A program made the translations under genes and the position numbers. 64,000 bases of DNA. Source: Massilia sp. IC2-477. Its GTDB lineage: Bacteria; Pseudomonadota; Gammaproteobacteria; Burkholderiales; Burkholderiaceae_D. Of this stretch, positions 41,372 to 49,090 are shown in pieces (the first letter of the stretch is position 1; every line of letters starts with the position of its first letter). The notes under the pieces were generated by a model, which was not told the origin of the DNA, did no database searches, and saw only the letters and a list, made by a program, of their open reading frames with translations. The stretch spans positions 145,499 to 209,498 of the forward strand of contig NZ_JAJFEQ010000010.1 of the NCBI RefSeq assembly GCF_020707265.1, given 5' to 3'.

Positions 41372-41412
41372 GAAATAAAAAAGACGGCCAGTATAGACTG
41401 GCCGCCTCTTTT
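41372..41412 (-). terminator. intrinsic terminator after the Ig-like lipoprotein gene
   Basis: On the minus strand a stem centred on GGCCAGT/ACTGGCC with loop CTAT is followed by TTTTTT. It separates the pilus/Ig-like series from aroKB. The plus strand also shows CTCTTTTT after the stem, so it may work both ways. Confidence 0.85.
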
Positions 41413-41436
41413 TGCGTCAAACCGGACCTTGTTTCC

Positions 41437-43536
41437 TCAGTTGTACTTGAAGGAATAGGTGGTGACGATGCCGCGCGGGGTGCTGATGCTGACGCCCAGG
41501 CTGCCGGCCGAGCAGGAAGCGTTCGGCTTGACGTTGACCGAGTGGTAGGTGCCGCCCAGGGCGTTGGTCGACGGAACCTTCGACGGCGCCACGGTGCCCA
41601 CCGTCACATTGGTGACGTCGTCGGTTGCGACGGCCGTTTCGGCGGGCATCGGGTTGTTGTTGACGTCGGTGAGGCGGAAGCGCAGGTCGACATCGGTGCA
41701 GGCGGTGCCGTTGATGCCTTTCAGGACCAGCGGATCGCCGTCGTCGGAAGTCCAGTCGCGCCATGCGGTGCCGGTCCAGAACTGGCGGATCAGGCGCGGG
41801 TGCGAGCCGCTGAACACGACCTCGAAGCTGCGGCGGATGTAGTTCAGGCCCCACTTGCCGTCGCCATCCTTCTTGTAGCTGGAGCTGTTGTACGGGAACG
41901 GCAGGTCGCCCTTGGTGCCGTCATAGACGCCGTTGAAGTCGACATCCAGGAACGGGTCGCCCATGTCGCCCAGCTGGCCGGTGCTGGCCACCGGGAAGGG
42001 CTCGCCGCCGCTCGGGCAGTTGTCCACCAGCGGACGGTACGCAGTGGTGCCGGTGTAGCCGCTGCAGCTGTACTGGCCGTCGCCGTTGACGTCGACGAAG
42101 TTCTCGATGCCCTGGACATAGGCCAGCACGGTCACGCGGCCGTCCAGCGGGCGGAAGGCCTGGCTGCGCAGGTTCACCGAGCAGCCGCCGTCCTTGGTCA
42201 CGCAGCCGCCCTGGGCCGACGAACCAATGGCGCCGCCTTCGGTCACGAAGTTGATGGCGGTGTTGTCCGACACCGGGTTGCCGTACTGGTCGGCCATCAG
42301 CACCGTGATGCTGGTGGTCTCGCTGTCATATTCCAGGCCTTCGATATTGAACTTGGCAGCGCTCATCGACATCGACTTCTGGATCGGCAGGCCGGTCGAG
42401 ATGGTCAGGGTGTCGGACAGGCCGCTGATCCGGACGCCGTTGCGGGTCGCCTCGGCGGTCACGCGCACCGGGGTCGGGATGGTGCCCGAGGACACCGTGG
42501 TCGAGACATTGCCAGCGGCGTCGGTGGTGGCGCGGGTCGGCGAGACCGTCAGGCCGCCGGTGTTGGTGGTGGCGCTGAAATCGACGTTCACGCCCGGCAG
42601 GCTGTTGCCCTGCTGGTCGACCACCCGGAAGCTGATCTGGGCCGCTTCCACGCGGCCCTGGCCGCCCGACCCCTTCAGCACGATCGAGCTGCCGGTCACG
42701 CTGCTGCCCACGAACTGGATGGTGCCGATGTTGGCCGGGTCGACGTCCAGGCCGATGGTCTGGACCGACGAGCCGATCGTGGCGGTGATGACGTCGCGGC
42801 CGCGCAGGCAGCCGTTATTGGTGTAGGTGGCGCTCAATGCGCCGTTGGCGAAGCTGCCCGGCACCAGCGTGGCGGTGCCGTCGGCCACGCACAGCGAAGT
42901 CAGCGTCACGCCCGGCGCGGCGCTGGCCGGCTGGCCGCCGGTGGTGACCGGGACCACCAGCGACGCGGTGCTGAAGGCCGGCAGGCGGCTCGGCGGGGCA
43001 GGCGAGAAGCTCAGGGCGCCGACAGTCAGCGGCGCGGCGCCGACCGTGAAGTTGGTGCTGGCGGTCGCGGTCTTGCCTTCCACCACCGAGGTGGCGGTGA
43101 CCGACAGGGCGCCGGCCGAGGTCACGCTGGCCGGACGCACGCTGACGGTGGCGACGCCGTTGGCGTCGGTCAGGGCCGACGCGGTCTCCGGCGTGAAGCT
43201 CAGCAGGCTGGCAGCGCTGGTGCTGAACTGCACGATGACGCCCGGCGCCGGCTTGCCGGCTGCGGTCAGCACCGACGCCTTCACGGTGGCGCTCTGGGCG
43301 CCCGACAGCAGGGTGAGGTTGGCGCCGCTGGCGTCGGTCACGGCGATGTTGATCTTCGGGTCGGCCGCGACCGGGGTGCCGCCAGTGCCGCCGGTGCCGC
43401 CGGTACCGGCGCCCGAGCCGGTGCTGCCCGGGTTGCCGCCACCGCCGCCGCAGGCGCTGAGAATGGCAGCCGCGACCGCGATTGCGGTCCAGCGGCCGAT
43501 CGACGCCAGGGCGCCCTGTTCTGGAGTGTGGTGCAT
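41437..43536 (-). CDS. Ig-like (Big-1 type) repeat lipoprotein
   Basis: The 699-residue product has a lipoprotein signal with lipobox LSAC. A flexible Gly/Thr/Ser linker follows, and then several Ig-like domains of the bacterial Big-1/invasin type. Typical motifs are GAQSATVKASVLTAAGKPAPGV and ALTDANGVATVSV in the first, and VDQQGNSLPGVNVDFSATTN with TDAAGNVSTTVSSG in another. A region near residue 480 has DVNGDGQYSC, a possible calcium site. It is probably a surface lipoprotein. It sits between pilQ and aroK, where most proteobacteria have no gene; a link to pili is inferred from position only. Confidence 0.8.
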   Translation of the reverse strand: MHHTPEQGALASIGRWTAIAVAAAILSACGGGGGNPGSTGSGAGTGGTGGTGGTPVAADPKINIAVTDASGANLTLLSGAQSATVKASVLTAAGKPAPGVIVQFSTSAASLLSFTPETASALTDANGVATVSVRPASVTSAGALSVTATSVVEGKTATASTNFTVGAAPLTVGALSFSPAPPSRLPAFSTASLVVPVTTGGQPASAAPGVTLTSLCVADGTATLVPGSFANGALSATYTNNGCLRGRDVITATIGSSVQTIGLDVDPANIGTIQFVGSSVTGSSIVLKGSGGQGRVEAAQISFRVVDQQGNSLPGVNVDFSATTNTGGLTVSPTRATTDAAGNVSTTVSSGTIPTPVRVTAEATRNGVRISGLSDTLTISTGLPIQKSMSMSAAKFNIEGLEYDSETTSITVLMADQYGNPVSDNTAINFVTEGGAIGSSAQGGCVTKDGGCSVNLRSQAFRPLDGRVTVLAYVQGIENFVDVNGDGQYSCSGYTGTTAYRPLVDNCPSGGEPFPVASTGQLGDMGDPFLDVDFNGVYDGTKGDLPFPYNSSSYKKDGDGKWGLNYIRRSFEVVFSGSHPRLIRQFWTGTAWRDWTSDDGDPLVLKGINGTACTDVDLRFRLTDVNNNPMPAETAVATDDVTNVTVGTVAPSKVPSTNALGGTYHSVNVKPNASCSAGSLGVSISTPRGIVTTYSFKYN

Positions 43537-43588
43537 GACTTCTGTTCTTCCTTTTGTTGTGTCGTTGCGATGGTTTTTCTATGCGCGC

Positions 43589-45787
43589 TCAGCGGCCGGT
43601 GGCGGTGGTGTCCGCCACGATCTTCGGCGTAATGAACACCAGCAGTTCGGTCTTGGTGCTTTCGCGGCCGGTCGACTTGAACAGGTAGCCGAGCACCGGC
43701 ACGTCGCCCAGCAGCGGCACCTTGTTTTCGTTGTTGCGTTCGGTCTGCTGGTAGATACCGCCCAGCACCACCGTGCCGCCGTTCTCGACCATCACCTTGG
43801 TCTTCACGTGCTGCGTGTTGATCGCCGGGCCGGCGCGGGTTTCTTCGCCCTTCGAATCCTTGTTGACGTCGACGTCGAGCACGACGTTGCCGTCCGGGGT
43901 GATCTGCGGCGTCACTTCCAGGCGCAGGTTGGCCTTCTTGAACGTGATCGAGGTCGCGCCGCTGCTGGTGGCGACCTGGAACGGCAGCTCGACGCCCTGC
44001 TCGATCACGGCAACCTGGCGGTCCTCGGTGACCACGCGCGGGTTGGAAATGATCTTGCCCTTGCCGTCGGCTTCCAGGGCCGACAGCTCCAGGTTCAGGA
44101 AGCGGTTATCGGCCGACGAGAACAGCGAGAAGGCGATGTTGGCCGGATTGATGCCGGCGATCCCCGCCGCCGGCAGGTTCACCAGGGTGGTGTTGGTATA
44201 GGCGTCGCCCTTGTCCGGCGTCTGCAGGGTGTCCTGGCCGATGCCGGTCAGGTTGCCGCCGATGGCGACCCGGTTGTTGCCGCCGATGCTGTAGCCCTGG
44301 TCGCCGCCGCGCAGGGCGCGCATGTCGTTGAATCCGAGCTTGGCGCCGAGGTTGCGCGAGAAGCCGTCGTTCGCTTCCACCAGGCGCGCTTCGATCAGCA
44401 CCTGCTTGGAGGCGACGTCGGTCTTCTGGATCAGCTTGCGGATGTCTTCGATCTTGGACGCGATGTCGGTCACGAACAGCTGGTTGGTGCGCGGGTCGAT
44501 GATGGCGCTGCCGCGCTTGGACAGCACGCGGTTCTTGCTGTCGGCCGCGGTCGATGCGCCGCTCGCGTCGAGGCCGAACACGGTGCGGAAGGCCTCGACC
44601 TTCTGGTAGTTCAGCTGGAAGATCTCGGAGCGCAGCGGCTCCAGGTCGGCGATTTGGGCGCGCTGCTCGAGCTCGAGCTTTTCCTTGGTCAGCAGTTCTT
44701 CCTTGGGCGCGATCCACAGCACGTTGCCGTTCTTGCGCATGTCCAGGCCCTTGGCCTGCAGGACCACGTCCAGCGCCTGGTCCCAGGGCACGTCGCGCAG
44801 GCGCAGGGTCAGGTTGCCGGTGACGGAGTCGCTGGCGATGATGTTCAGGCCCGAGATGTCGGCGATCGCCTGCAGCGCGGCGCGCACTTCCACGTTCTGG
44901 AAGTTGAACGAGAGCTTTTCGCCGCGGTAGCCGGTGGCGGCGCCGCCCACGCGGTTCGGGTCTTCCTTGACCGGACGCACGTCGACGATCAGCTGGGTGT
45001 CGCTCTGGTACACCGACTGTTCCCAGGCGCCCTGCGCATCGATCACCATGCGCACGTTCTCGCCCTGCGAGGTGGTGGTCACGCGCGTGACCGGGGTGCC
45101 GAAATCGGTCACGTCGAGGCGGCGTCGCAGCGTCTCGGGCAGGCCGGTGCGCAGGAAGTCGACGATCACCTGGTTGCCGGCCTGGCGCACGTCGACGCCG
45201 ACCTGGCCGTTCGGCAGGTCGACCACGACGCGGCCTTCGCCGTTGCTGCCGCGGCGGAAGTCGAGGTCACGCAGGACCTGGCGCGCTGCCGGCGCCGGGC
45301 TGCTCGCCGCGGGCAGGCCGGCGGCGTTCACGGCTTGCGCCACGCCGCCCGAGCCTTCGACGGTGACGATCACCGACTTGCCGTCGATGGCGGTGGCGTA
45401 ATTCAGCGCGCGCGCCAGGTTCAGCACCAGGCGGGTGCGCTCGCCGGCCTGGACCAGGTTCAGGCTGCGCACGTCGCCGAGGTTGATGTCCTGGGAGGCC
45501 TTGCCGGTAGCATTGCCGGTGGCGCCGAAGTCGAGCGCGATGCGCGCCGGGCTGGTGATCGAGAAGCCGATCGGCGGCTTGCTCGGCGCCTCGCGCATGG
45601 CGATGTTCAGCACGACGTTGGCGCCCTGCTGGTTGGCGGTGATCGATTCGATGGCATTCACTGGCAACTGAGCCTGTGCCGCTGCCGCGCCGGCGGCGAG
45701 CGTCATCAAGAGGGTCGCGCCACAGCGCGCCAGCCAGGCCGGCACGATGAGTCGAATGGTGCTGCGATTGTTCATGCCTGGGGTCAT
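43589..45787 (-). CDS. pilQ: type IV pilus secretin PilQ
   Basis: PilQ forms the outer-membrane pore of the type IV pilus. The 732-residue product has a signal peptide and two AMIN domains (about 40-290). An STN/N0 domain follows (LSFNFQNVEVRAALQAIADISGLN in part), then an N1 domain and the secretin domain with VPLLGDVPVLGYLFKS near the end. The ATG at 45787 overlaps the pilP stop codon (ATGA). The frame upstream of it is antisense or out-of-frame noise. Confidence 0.96.
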   Translation of the reverse strand: MTPGMNNRSTIRLIVPAWLARCGATLLMTLAAGAAAAQAQLPVNAIESITANQQGANVVLNIAMREAPSKPPIGFSITSPARIALDFGATGNATGKASQDINLGDVRSLNLVQAGERTRLVLNLARALNYATAIDGKSVIVTVEGSGGVAQAVNAAGLPAASSPAPAARQVLRDLDFRRGSNGEGRVVVDLPNGQVGVDVRQAGNQVIVDFLRTGLPETLRRRLDVTDFGTPVTRVTTTSQGENVRMVIDAQGAWEQSVYQSDTQLIVDVRPVKEDPNRVGGAATGYRGEKLSFNFQNVEVRAALQAIADISGLNIIASDSVTGNLTLRLRDVPWDQALDVVLQAKGLDMRKNGNVLWIAPKEELLTKEKLELEQRAQIADLEPLRSEIFQLNYQKVEAFRTVFGLDASGASTAADSKNRVLSKRGSAIIDPRTNQLFVTDIASKIEDIRKLIQKTDVASKQVLIEARLVEANDGFSRNLGAKLGFNDMRALRGGDQGYSIGGNNRVAIGGNLTGIGQDTLQTPDKGDAYTNTTLVNLPAAGIAGINPANIAFSLFSSADNRFLNLELSALEADGKGKIISNPRVVTEDRQVAVIEQGVELPFQVATSSGATSITFKKANLRLEVTPQITPDGNVVLDVDVNKDSKGEETRAGPAINTQHVKTKVMVENGGTVVLGGIYQQTERNNENKVPLLGDVPVLGYLFKSTGRESTKTELLVFITPKIVADTTATGR

Positions 45788-46320
45788 TTCCCGGTCTCCT
45801 TGCTTTCCGCCAGCTCGATCGTCGCCTTGCGTTCGACCCAGTCGCCGGTGGCGTCCTGCACTACTTCCCTGATGTCGATCGCGCCTTCGCTGATGCGCGT
45901 GACCAACCCGTGATTCTGTCCGATACGCTGGCCCGCCTTGACCTGGTAGATCGACGCATCGATCTGCAGCAGCGCATAGCTGATGCCGCCCTTCTGCAGC
46001 GTGCCCACCATGCGCATGGTGTCGAGCGGGTAGTTCTCGAGCACTTCGCGCGGACGGTTGGCGTCCGGCGCCAGCGGGTTCGGATTGGCCGCGGCCACGC
46101 GCGCCATCTCGCCCAGCAGCTTGGCGTCGCTGAACGGTTCGATCGCGCCGCCCGGATTGTAGGCGTAGGGGACGAATTCCTTCGGCTCCGGCAGCGGCTT
46201 CACTTTGGGCACGGTCTCGCGCTGGACTTGCTTCATCCAGTCGCGCACTTCCTGGACGTCGCCGTCGCCGCAGCCCGCCAGCAGCGCTACCGCGCCGAAG
46301 GTGCACAACAGCCGCTTCAT
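45784..46320 (-). CDS. pilP: type IV pilus lipoprotein PilP
   Basis: The 178-residue product has a lipoprotein signal ending LLAGCGDGD. An unstructured region rich in Pro and Lys follows, and then the PilP beta domain with FVPYAYNPGGAIEPF, TMRMVGTLQKGGISYALLQ and GQRIGQNHGLVTRI. PilP links the inner-membrane PilNO dimer to the PilQ secretin. Both its ends overlap neighbouring genes by ATGA-type junctions. Confidence 0.95.
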   Translation of the reverse strand: MKRLLCTFGAVALLAGCGDGDVQEVRDWMKQVQRETVPKVKPLPEPKEFVPYAYNPGGAIEPFSDAKLLGEMARVAAANPNPLAPDANRPREVLENYPLDTMRMVGTLQKGGISYALLQIDASIYQVKAGQRIGQNHGLVTRISEGAIDIREVVQDATGDWVERKATIELAESKETGK

Positions 46321-47018
46321 TTCGCCGCTCCTTTGTCTTCCTTGTCCTTGCCCTTGCCCTTCTTCTTGCCCTTGCCCTTCTTGTCGTCGCGCGCCTTCTT
46401 CTGCGCGCTGATCTCGTCGGGGTCGAGGTAGCGGAAGGTCTTGGCCACCGCTTCCAGCTGCAGCGCCCCGTCCTTGGACGTCAAGACCATGTTGTTGAGC
46501 GTGACGATGCGCGGCAGGTTGGCCATGTCGGCGGCAAAGGCGCCGACGTCGTTGTACTTGCCGCTTACCTTGATGTCGATCGGCAGTTCGGCGTAGTAGT
46601 CGCGGACCACTTCCTGGCCCGGCTTGAACAGCTCGAACTGCAGGCCGCGGCCGACGCCGGACTGGTTGATGTCGGACAGCAGGTCCGCCATCTCGGATTT
46701 GCTCGGCAGCTGCTTTTCCAGGCGCAGCACGTACTGGTCCACCTGCACCTTCTGCTTCTGCAGGGCTTCCAGGTTGATCGCCTGTGCCATCTTGTCTTTG
46801 TATTCCTTGCGCAGGGTCGCTTCTTGGCTGGCGCCCTTCTTCTGCTTGTCGAACTGGCCGTCCCAGTAGAAGAAGTAGCCGAGGCCGATGACGGCCGCCG
46901 CCACGCCGGCCGCGCACAGCAGGCGCGGCGCCAGCGGCCACTGGCCGGGCTGGCGGCCCTGCAGGTCCTGGAACTGGGCCGCGAGCTGGGTGCCGAGGTC
47001 TTTGAGGTCGATATTCAT
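46317..47018 (-). CDS. pilO: type IV pilus assembly protein PilO
   Basis: The 233-residue product has a short cytoplasmic part, one membrane helix (LLCAAGVAAAVIGLGYFFYW) and a coiled coil. A ferredoxin-like domain follows with QFELFKPGQEVVRDYYAELPI in part. It pairs with PilN in the alignment complex. The C-terminus ends in a very basic tail of Lys/Gly repeats (about residues 212-230), unusual for PilO. It starts 4 bp after pilN and overlaps pilP. Confidence 0.94.
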   Translation of the reverse strand: MNIDLKDLGTQLAAQFQDLQGRQPGQWPLAPRLLCAAGVAAAVIGLGYFFYWDGQFDKQKKGASQEATLRKEYKDKMAQAINLEALQKQKVQVDQYVLRLEKQLPSKSEMADLLSDINQSGVGRGLQFELFKPGQEVVRDYYAELPIDIKVSGKYNDVGAFAADMANLPRIVTLNNMVLTSKDGALQLEAVAKTFRYLDPDEISAQKKARDDKKGKGKKKGKGKDKEDKGAAK

Positions 47019-47022
47019 GATG

Positions 47023-47676
47023 TCATTCCGCCGACTTGGCGAGCTTGCGCTCGCTCGCTGCGGCCGGCTTGGCGCCCTTGGCGCCGTCGCCCGATCCGGT
47101 GTCTTCCTGTTCGCGCAGGCGCTTGATCGCCACGTCCATCTGGAACTCGACGACCTTGCGGCCGTTCTTGCTCTTGTCCTTGTCGAGCGACGAGACCTTC
47201 ACTTCGGTCAGGTTCGGGCGTTCCAGCCAGGGCGAGGTGCCGGACACGTTGCGCAGCAGTTCGGCGACCCGTTCCTGCGACTGGGCGTAGCCGTTGAGCG
47301 TCACCTTCTGGCCCTCCTGGCGGAAGGATTTCAGGTACACGCCTTCGGGAGTCTGGCGCACCAGTTCGTCGAGCAGGTAGACCGGCTGGTTGCGGTCGCC
47401 CTGCAGGTCTTCCACGGCCTGCTGGCGCGCCTTCAGGGCTTCGATTTCCTCCTTGAGGGTCTTGATCTCGCCGATCTTCTTGTCCAGTTCCGCACTGGCG
47501 GTTTTCAGCACCAGGTTGCGTTCGTTCTGGACCGCGATGCGGCTGGCGTTCCAGGCGCCGACCAGCAGCACCACGGCGGCGCCGGCGACGCCGCCCGCGG
47601 CCAGCATGGCGACAAAGGCCGCCTGCTTCTGCTTGCGCTTCGCTTCGCGGTGGGGGAGCAGGTTAATGCGGATCAT
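47023..47676 (-). CDS. pilN: type IV pilus assembly protein PilN
   Basis: The 217-residue product starts MIRINLLPHREAKRKQKQ, the conserved PilN motif that docks on PilM. A membrane helix (AFVAMLAAGGVAGAAVVLLVG, in part), a coiled coil and a ferredoxin-like periplasmic domain follow. It overlaps pilM by four bases. The C-terminal extension is rich in Gly, Ala and Lys. Confidence 0.95.
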   Translation of the reverse strand: MIRINLLPHREAKRKQKQAAFVAMLAAGGVAGAAVVLLVGAWNASRIAVQNERNLVLKTASAELDKKIGEIKTLKEEIEALKARQQAVEDLQGDRNQPVYLLDELVRQTPEGVYLKSFRQEGQKVTLNGYAQSQERVAELLRNVSGTSPWLERPNLTEVKVSSLDKDKSKNGRKVVEFQMDVAIKRLREQEDTGSGDGAKGAKPAAASERKLAKSAE

Positions 47677-48737
47677 CCGAACCTCCGCAGGGCCAGGCCG
47701 CAGGCGACCAGGTAGGCGGCGCCTTCCTGGCGCAACTGCTGTTCGCGCACCAGCGCGCCGTGGGACATGCCCTCGAAGGGCGCCACGATGCTGCTCGGGA
47801 TGCGGGTGCGGCTGCCGATCAGCTCCAGCAGGCCCGGCAGCGCGGCGCAGCCGCCGGCCAGGTAGAGCTGGTCGATCCGGGTATAGGGCGTCGAGGTGAA
47901 GAAGAACTGGATCGCGCGCGTGACTTCCAGCGCGGCGCTTTCCAGGAAGGGCGCGAGCAGGTCGGCGCGGTAGCTCTCCGGCAGCTCGTTCGCTTTCTTG
48001 CGGGTCTCGGCTTCCTCGAACGCGAGGCCGTAGGCGCGCACGATGTCCTGGGTCAGCTGGTTGCCGCCGAAGGGCTGCTCGCGCTCGTAGATGGTTTCGC
48101 CGTTCTGCAGCACCGACACGTGGGTGGCCTGGGCGCCGATCTGGAACAGCGCCACGATCTGCTCGGGCTTGGCGCCGGCGACGCGGTCCAGGGCGGCGCG
48201 CGCGGCGTAGGATTCGATGTCCATCACGGTGGCGGTGAGGCCGGCCGCTTCGGCGATCGCCACGCGGTCCTCGACCTTCTCGCGGCGCGCGGCGGCCAGC
48301 ATGACTTCCATGTCGTCCTGCGAGTTCGGGGCCTGGCCGATGACGTCGAAGTCCAGGCTTACTTCGTCCAGCGCGAACGGGATGTACTGGCTGGCTTCGG
48401 ATTCGACCTGCACTTCCAGCTGGTCTTCGGACAGGCCGGCCGGCAGGATGATTTTCTTGGTGATGACGGCGGCCGGCGGCATGCCCAGCGCCACGTGGCG
48501 GGCCTTGGTGCCGCTCTTCTTCCAGACGCGGCGCACGGCCTCGGCCACCTGGTCGATGTTTTCGATGTTGCCGTCGACGACCGCGCCGCGCGGCAGCGGT
48601 TCGGCGGCATAGCGCTCCAGGCGCAGTTCACCCTTGCCGGCGTCGGCCAGCTCGACCAGGCGGACGCCCGACGTGCTGATGTCGAGCCCGGCCAACGGCG
48701 GACTGGACTTTCCGAACAAGGAACCTAGATTGATCAC
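47673..48737 (-). CDS. pilM: type IV pilus inner membrane ATPase-like protein PilM
   Basis: The 354-residue product is an actin-like FtsA relative with GLDISTSGVRLVELA, the SHS2-type insertion, QIGAQATHVSVLQNG (phosphate 2) and LYLAGGCAALPGLLE. It sits in the cytoplasm and binds PilN and nucleotide. The start is a GTG at 48737 with AAGGAG nine bases upstream. It opens the pil series and diverges from mrcA, a widely conserved arrangement. Confidence 0.95.
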   Translation of the reverse strand: MINLGSLFGKSSPPLAGLDISTSGVRLVELADAGKGELRLERYAAEPLPRGAVVDGNIENIDQVAEAVRRVWKKSGTKARHVALGMPPAAVITKKIILPAGLSEDQLEVQVESEASQYIPFALDEVSLDFDVIGQAPNSQDDMEVMLAAARREKVEDRVAIAEAAGLTATVMDIESYAARAALDRVAGAKPEQIVALFQIGAQATHVSVLQNGETIYEREQPFGGNQLTQDIVRAYGLAFEEAETRKKANELPESYRADLLAPFLESAALEVTRAIQFFFTSTPYTRIDQLYLAGGCAALPGLLELIGSRTRIPSSIVAPFEGMSHGALVREQQLRQEGAAYLVACGLALRRFG

Positions 48738-49056
48738 GAGCGTACTCCTTGGCTGCCCTCCCGCGTGCTGCAGGATCTGTGTTGAACGCCCGCGCGGGGA
48801 TATGTCCTGTTAAATCACTTACTTGGTGCACATATATGAGGCACCGCGTTAGATCGTAGCGAAAACGATGCACCCCGACAAGATATTTCTATGAGGGAAC
48901 ACAGCAATCCGGCGCATACACGCCACACTCTGGCGCAAGGTGTTATCAGCCCTGCCATGACCCTTATTCCCTTGATATTGCCCTTGTTATTTGTTCCATT
49001 GTTTCTGCTTAAGCCCCCGCTCAGCAGTGCGTGTATCGGCCGCGAAACGCGTGACT
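48738..49056. other. divergent regulatory region between pilM and mrcA
   Basis: The 353 bp between the two starts hold no ORF with coding character. The region is relatively AT-rich and must contain the promoters of both the pil series and mrcA. I see no clear repeat or RNA structure apart from the candidate -10 box noted separately. Confidence 0.6.
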
Positions 49057-49062
49057 TATAAT
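49057..49062 (+). promoter_or_regulatory. candidate -10 box of mrcA
   Basis: A perfect TATAAT lies 29 bp upstream of the chosen mrcA ATG, with AGGGAG between them. No good -35 box is visible at 16-18 bp, so an activator or a weak promoter is possible. Confidence 0.4.
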
Positions 49063-49090
49063 GGGACGGTTCAAGGGAGTAAAAACCAGC

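Noticed and set aside
39973..45913. Very long plus-strand frames (over 1000 codons) opposite aroKB, the Ig-like gene and pilQ
   Set aside because: They mirror well-supported minus-strand genes, have low-complexity Ala/Arg/Gly/His composition and show no motif.
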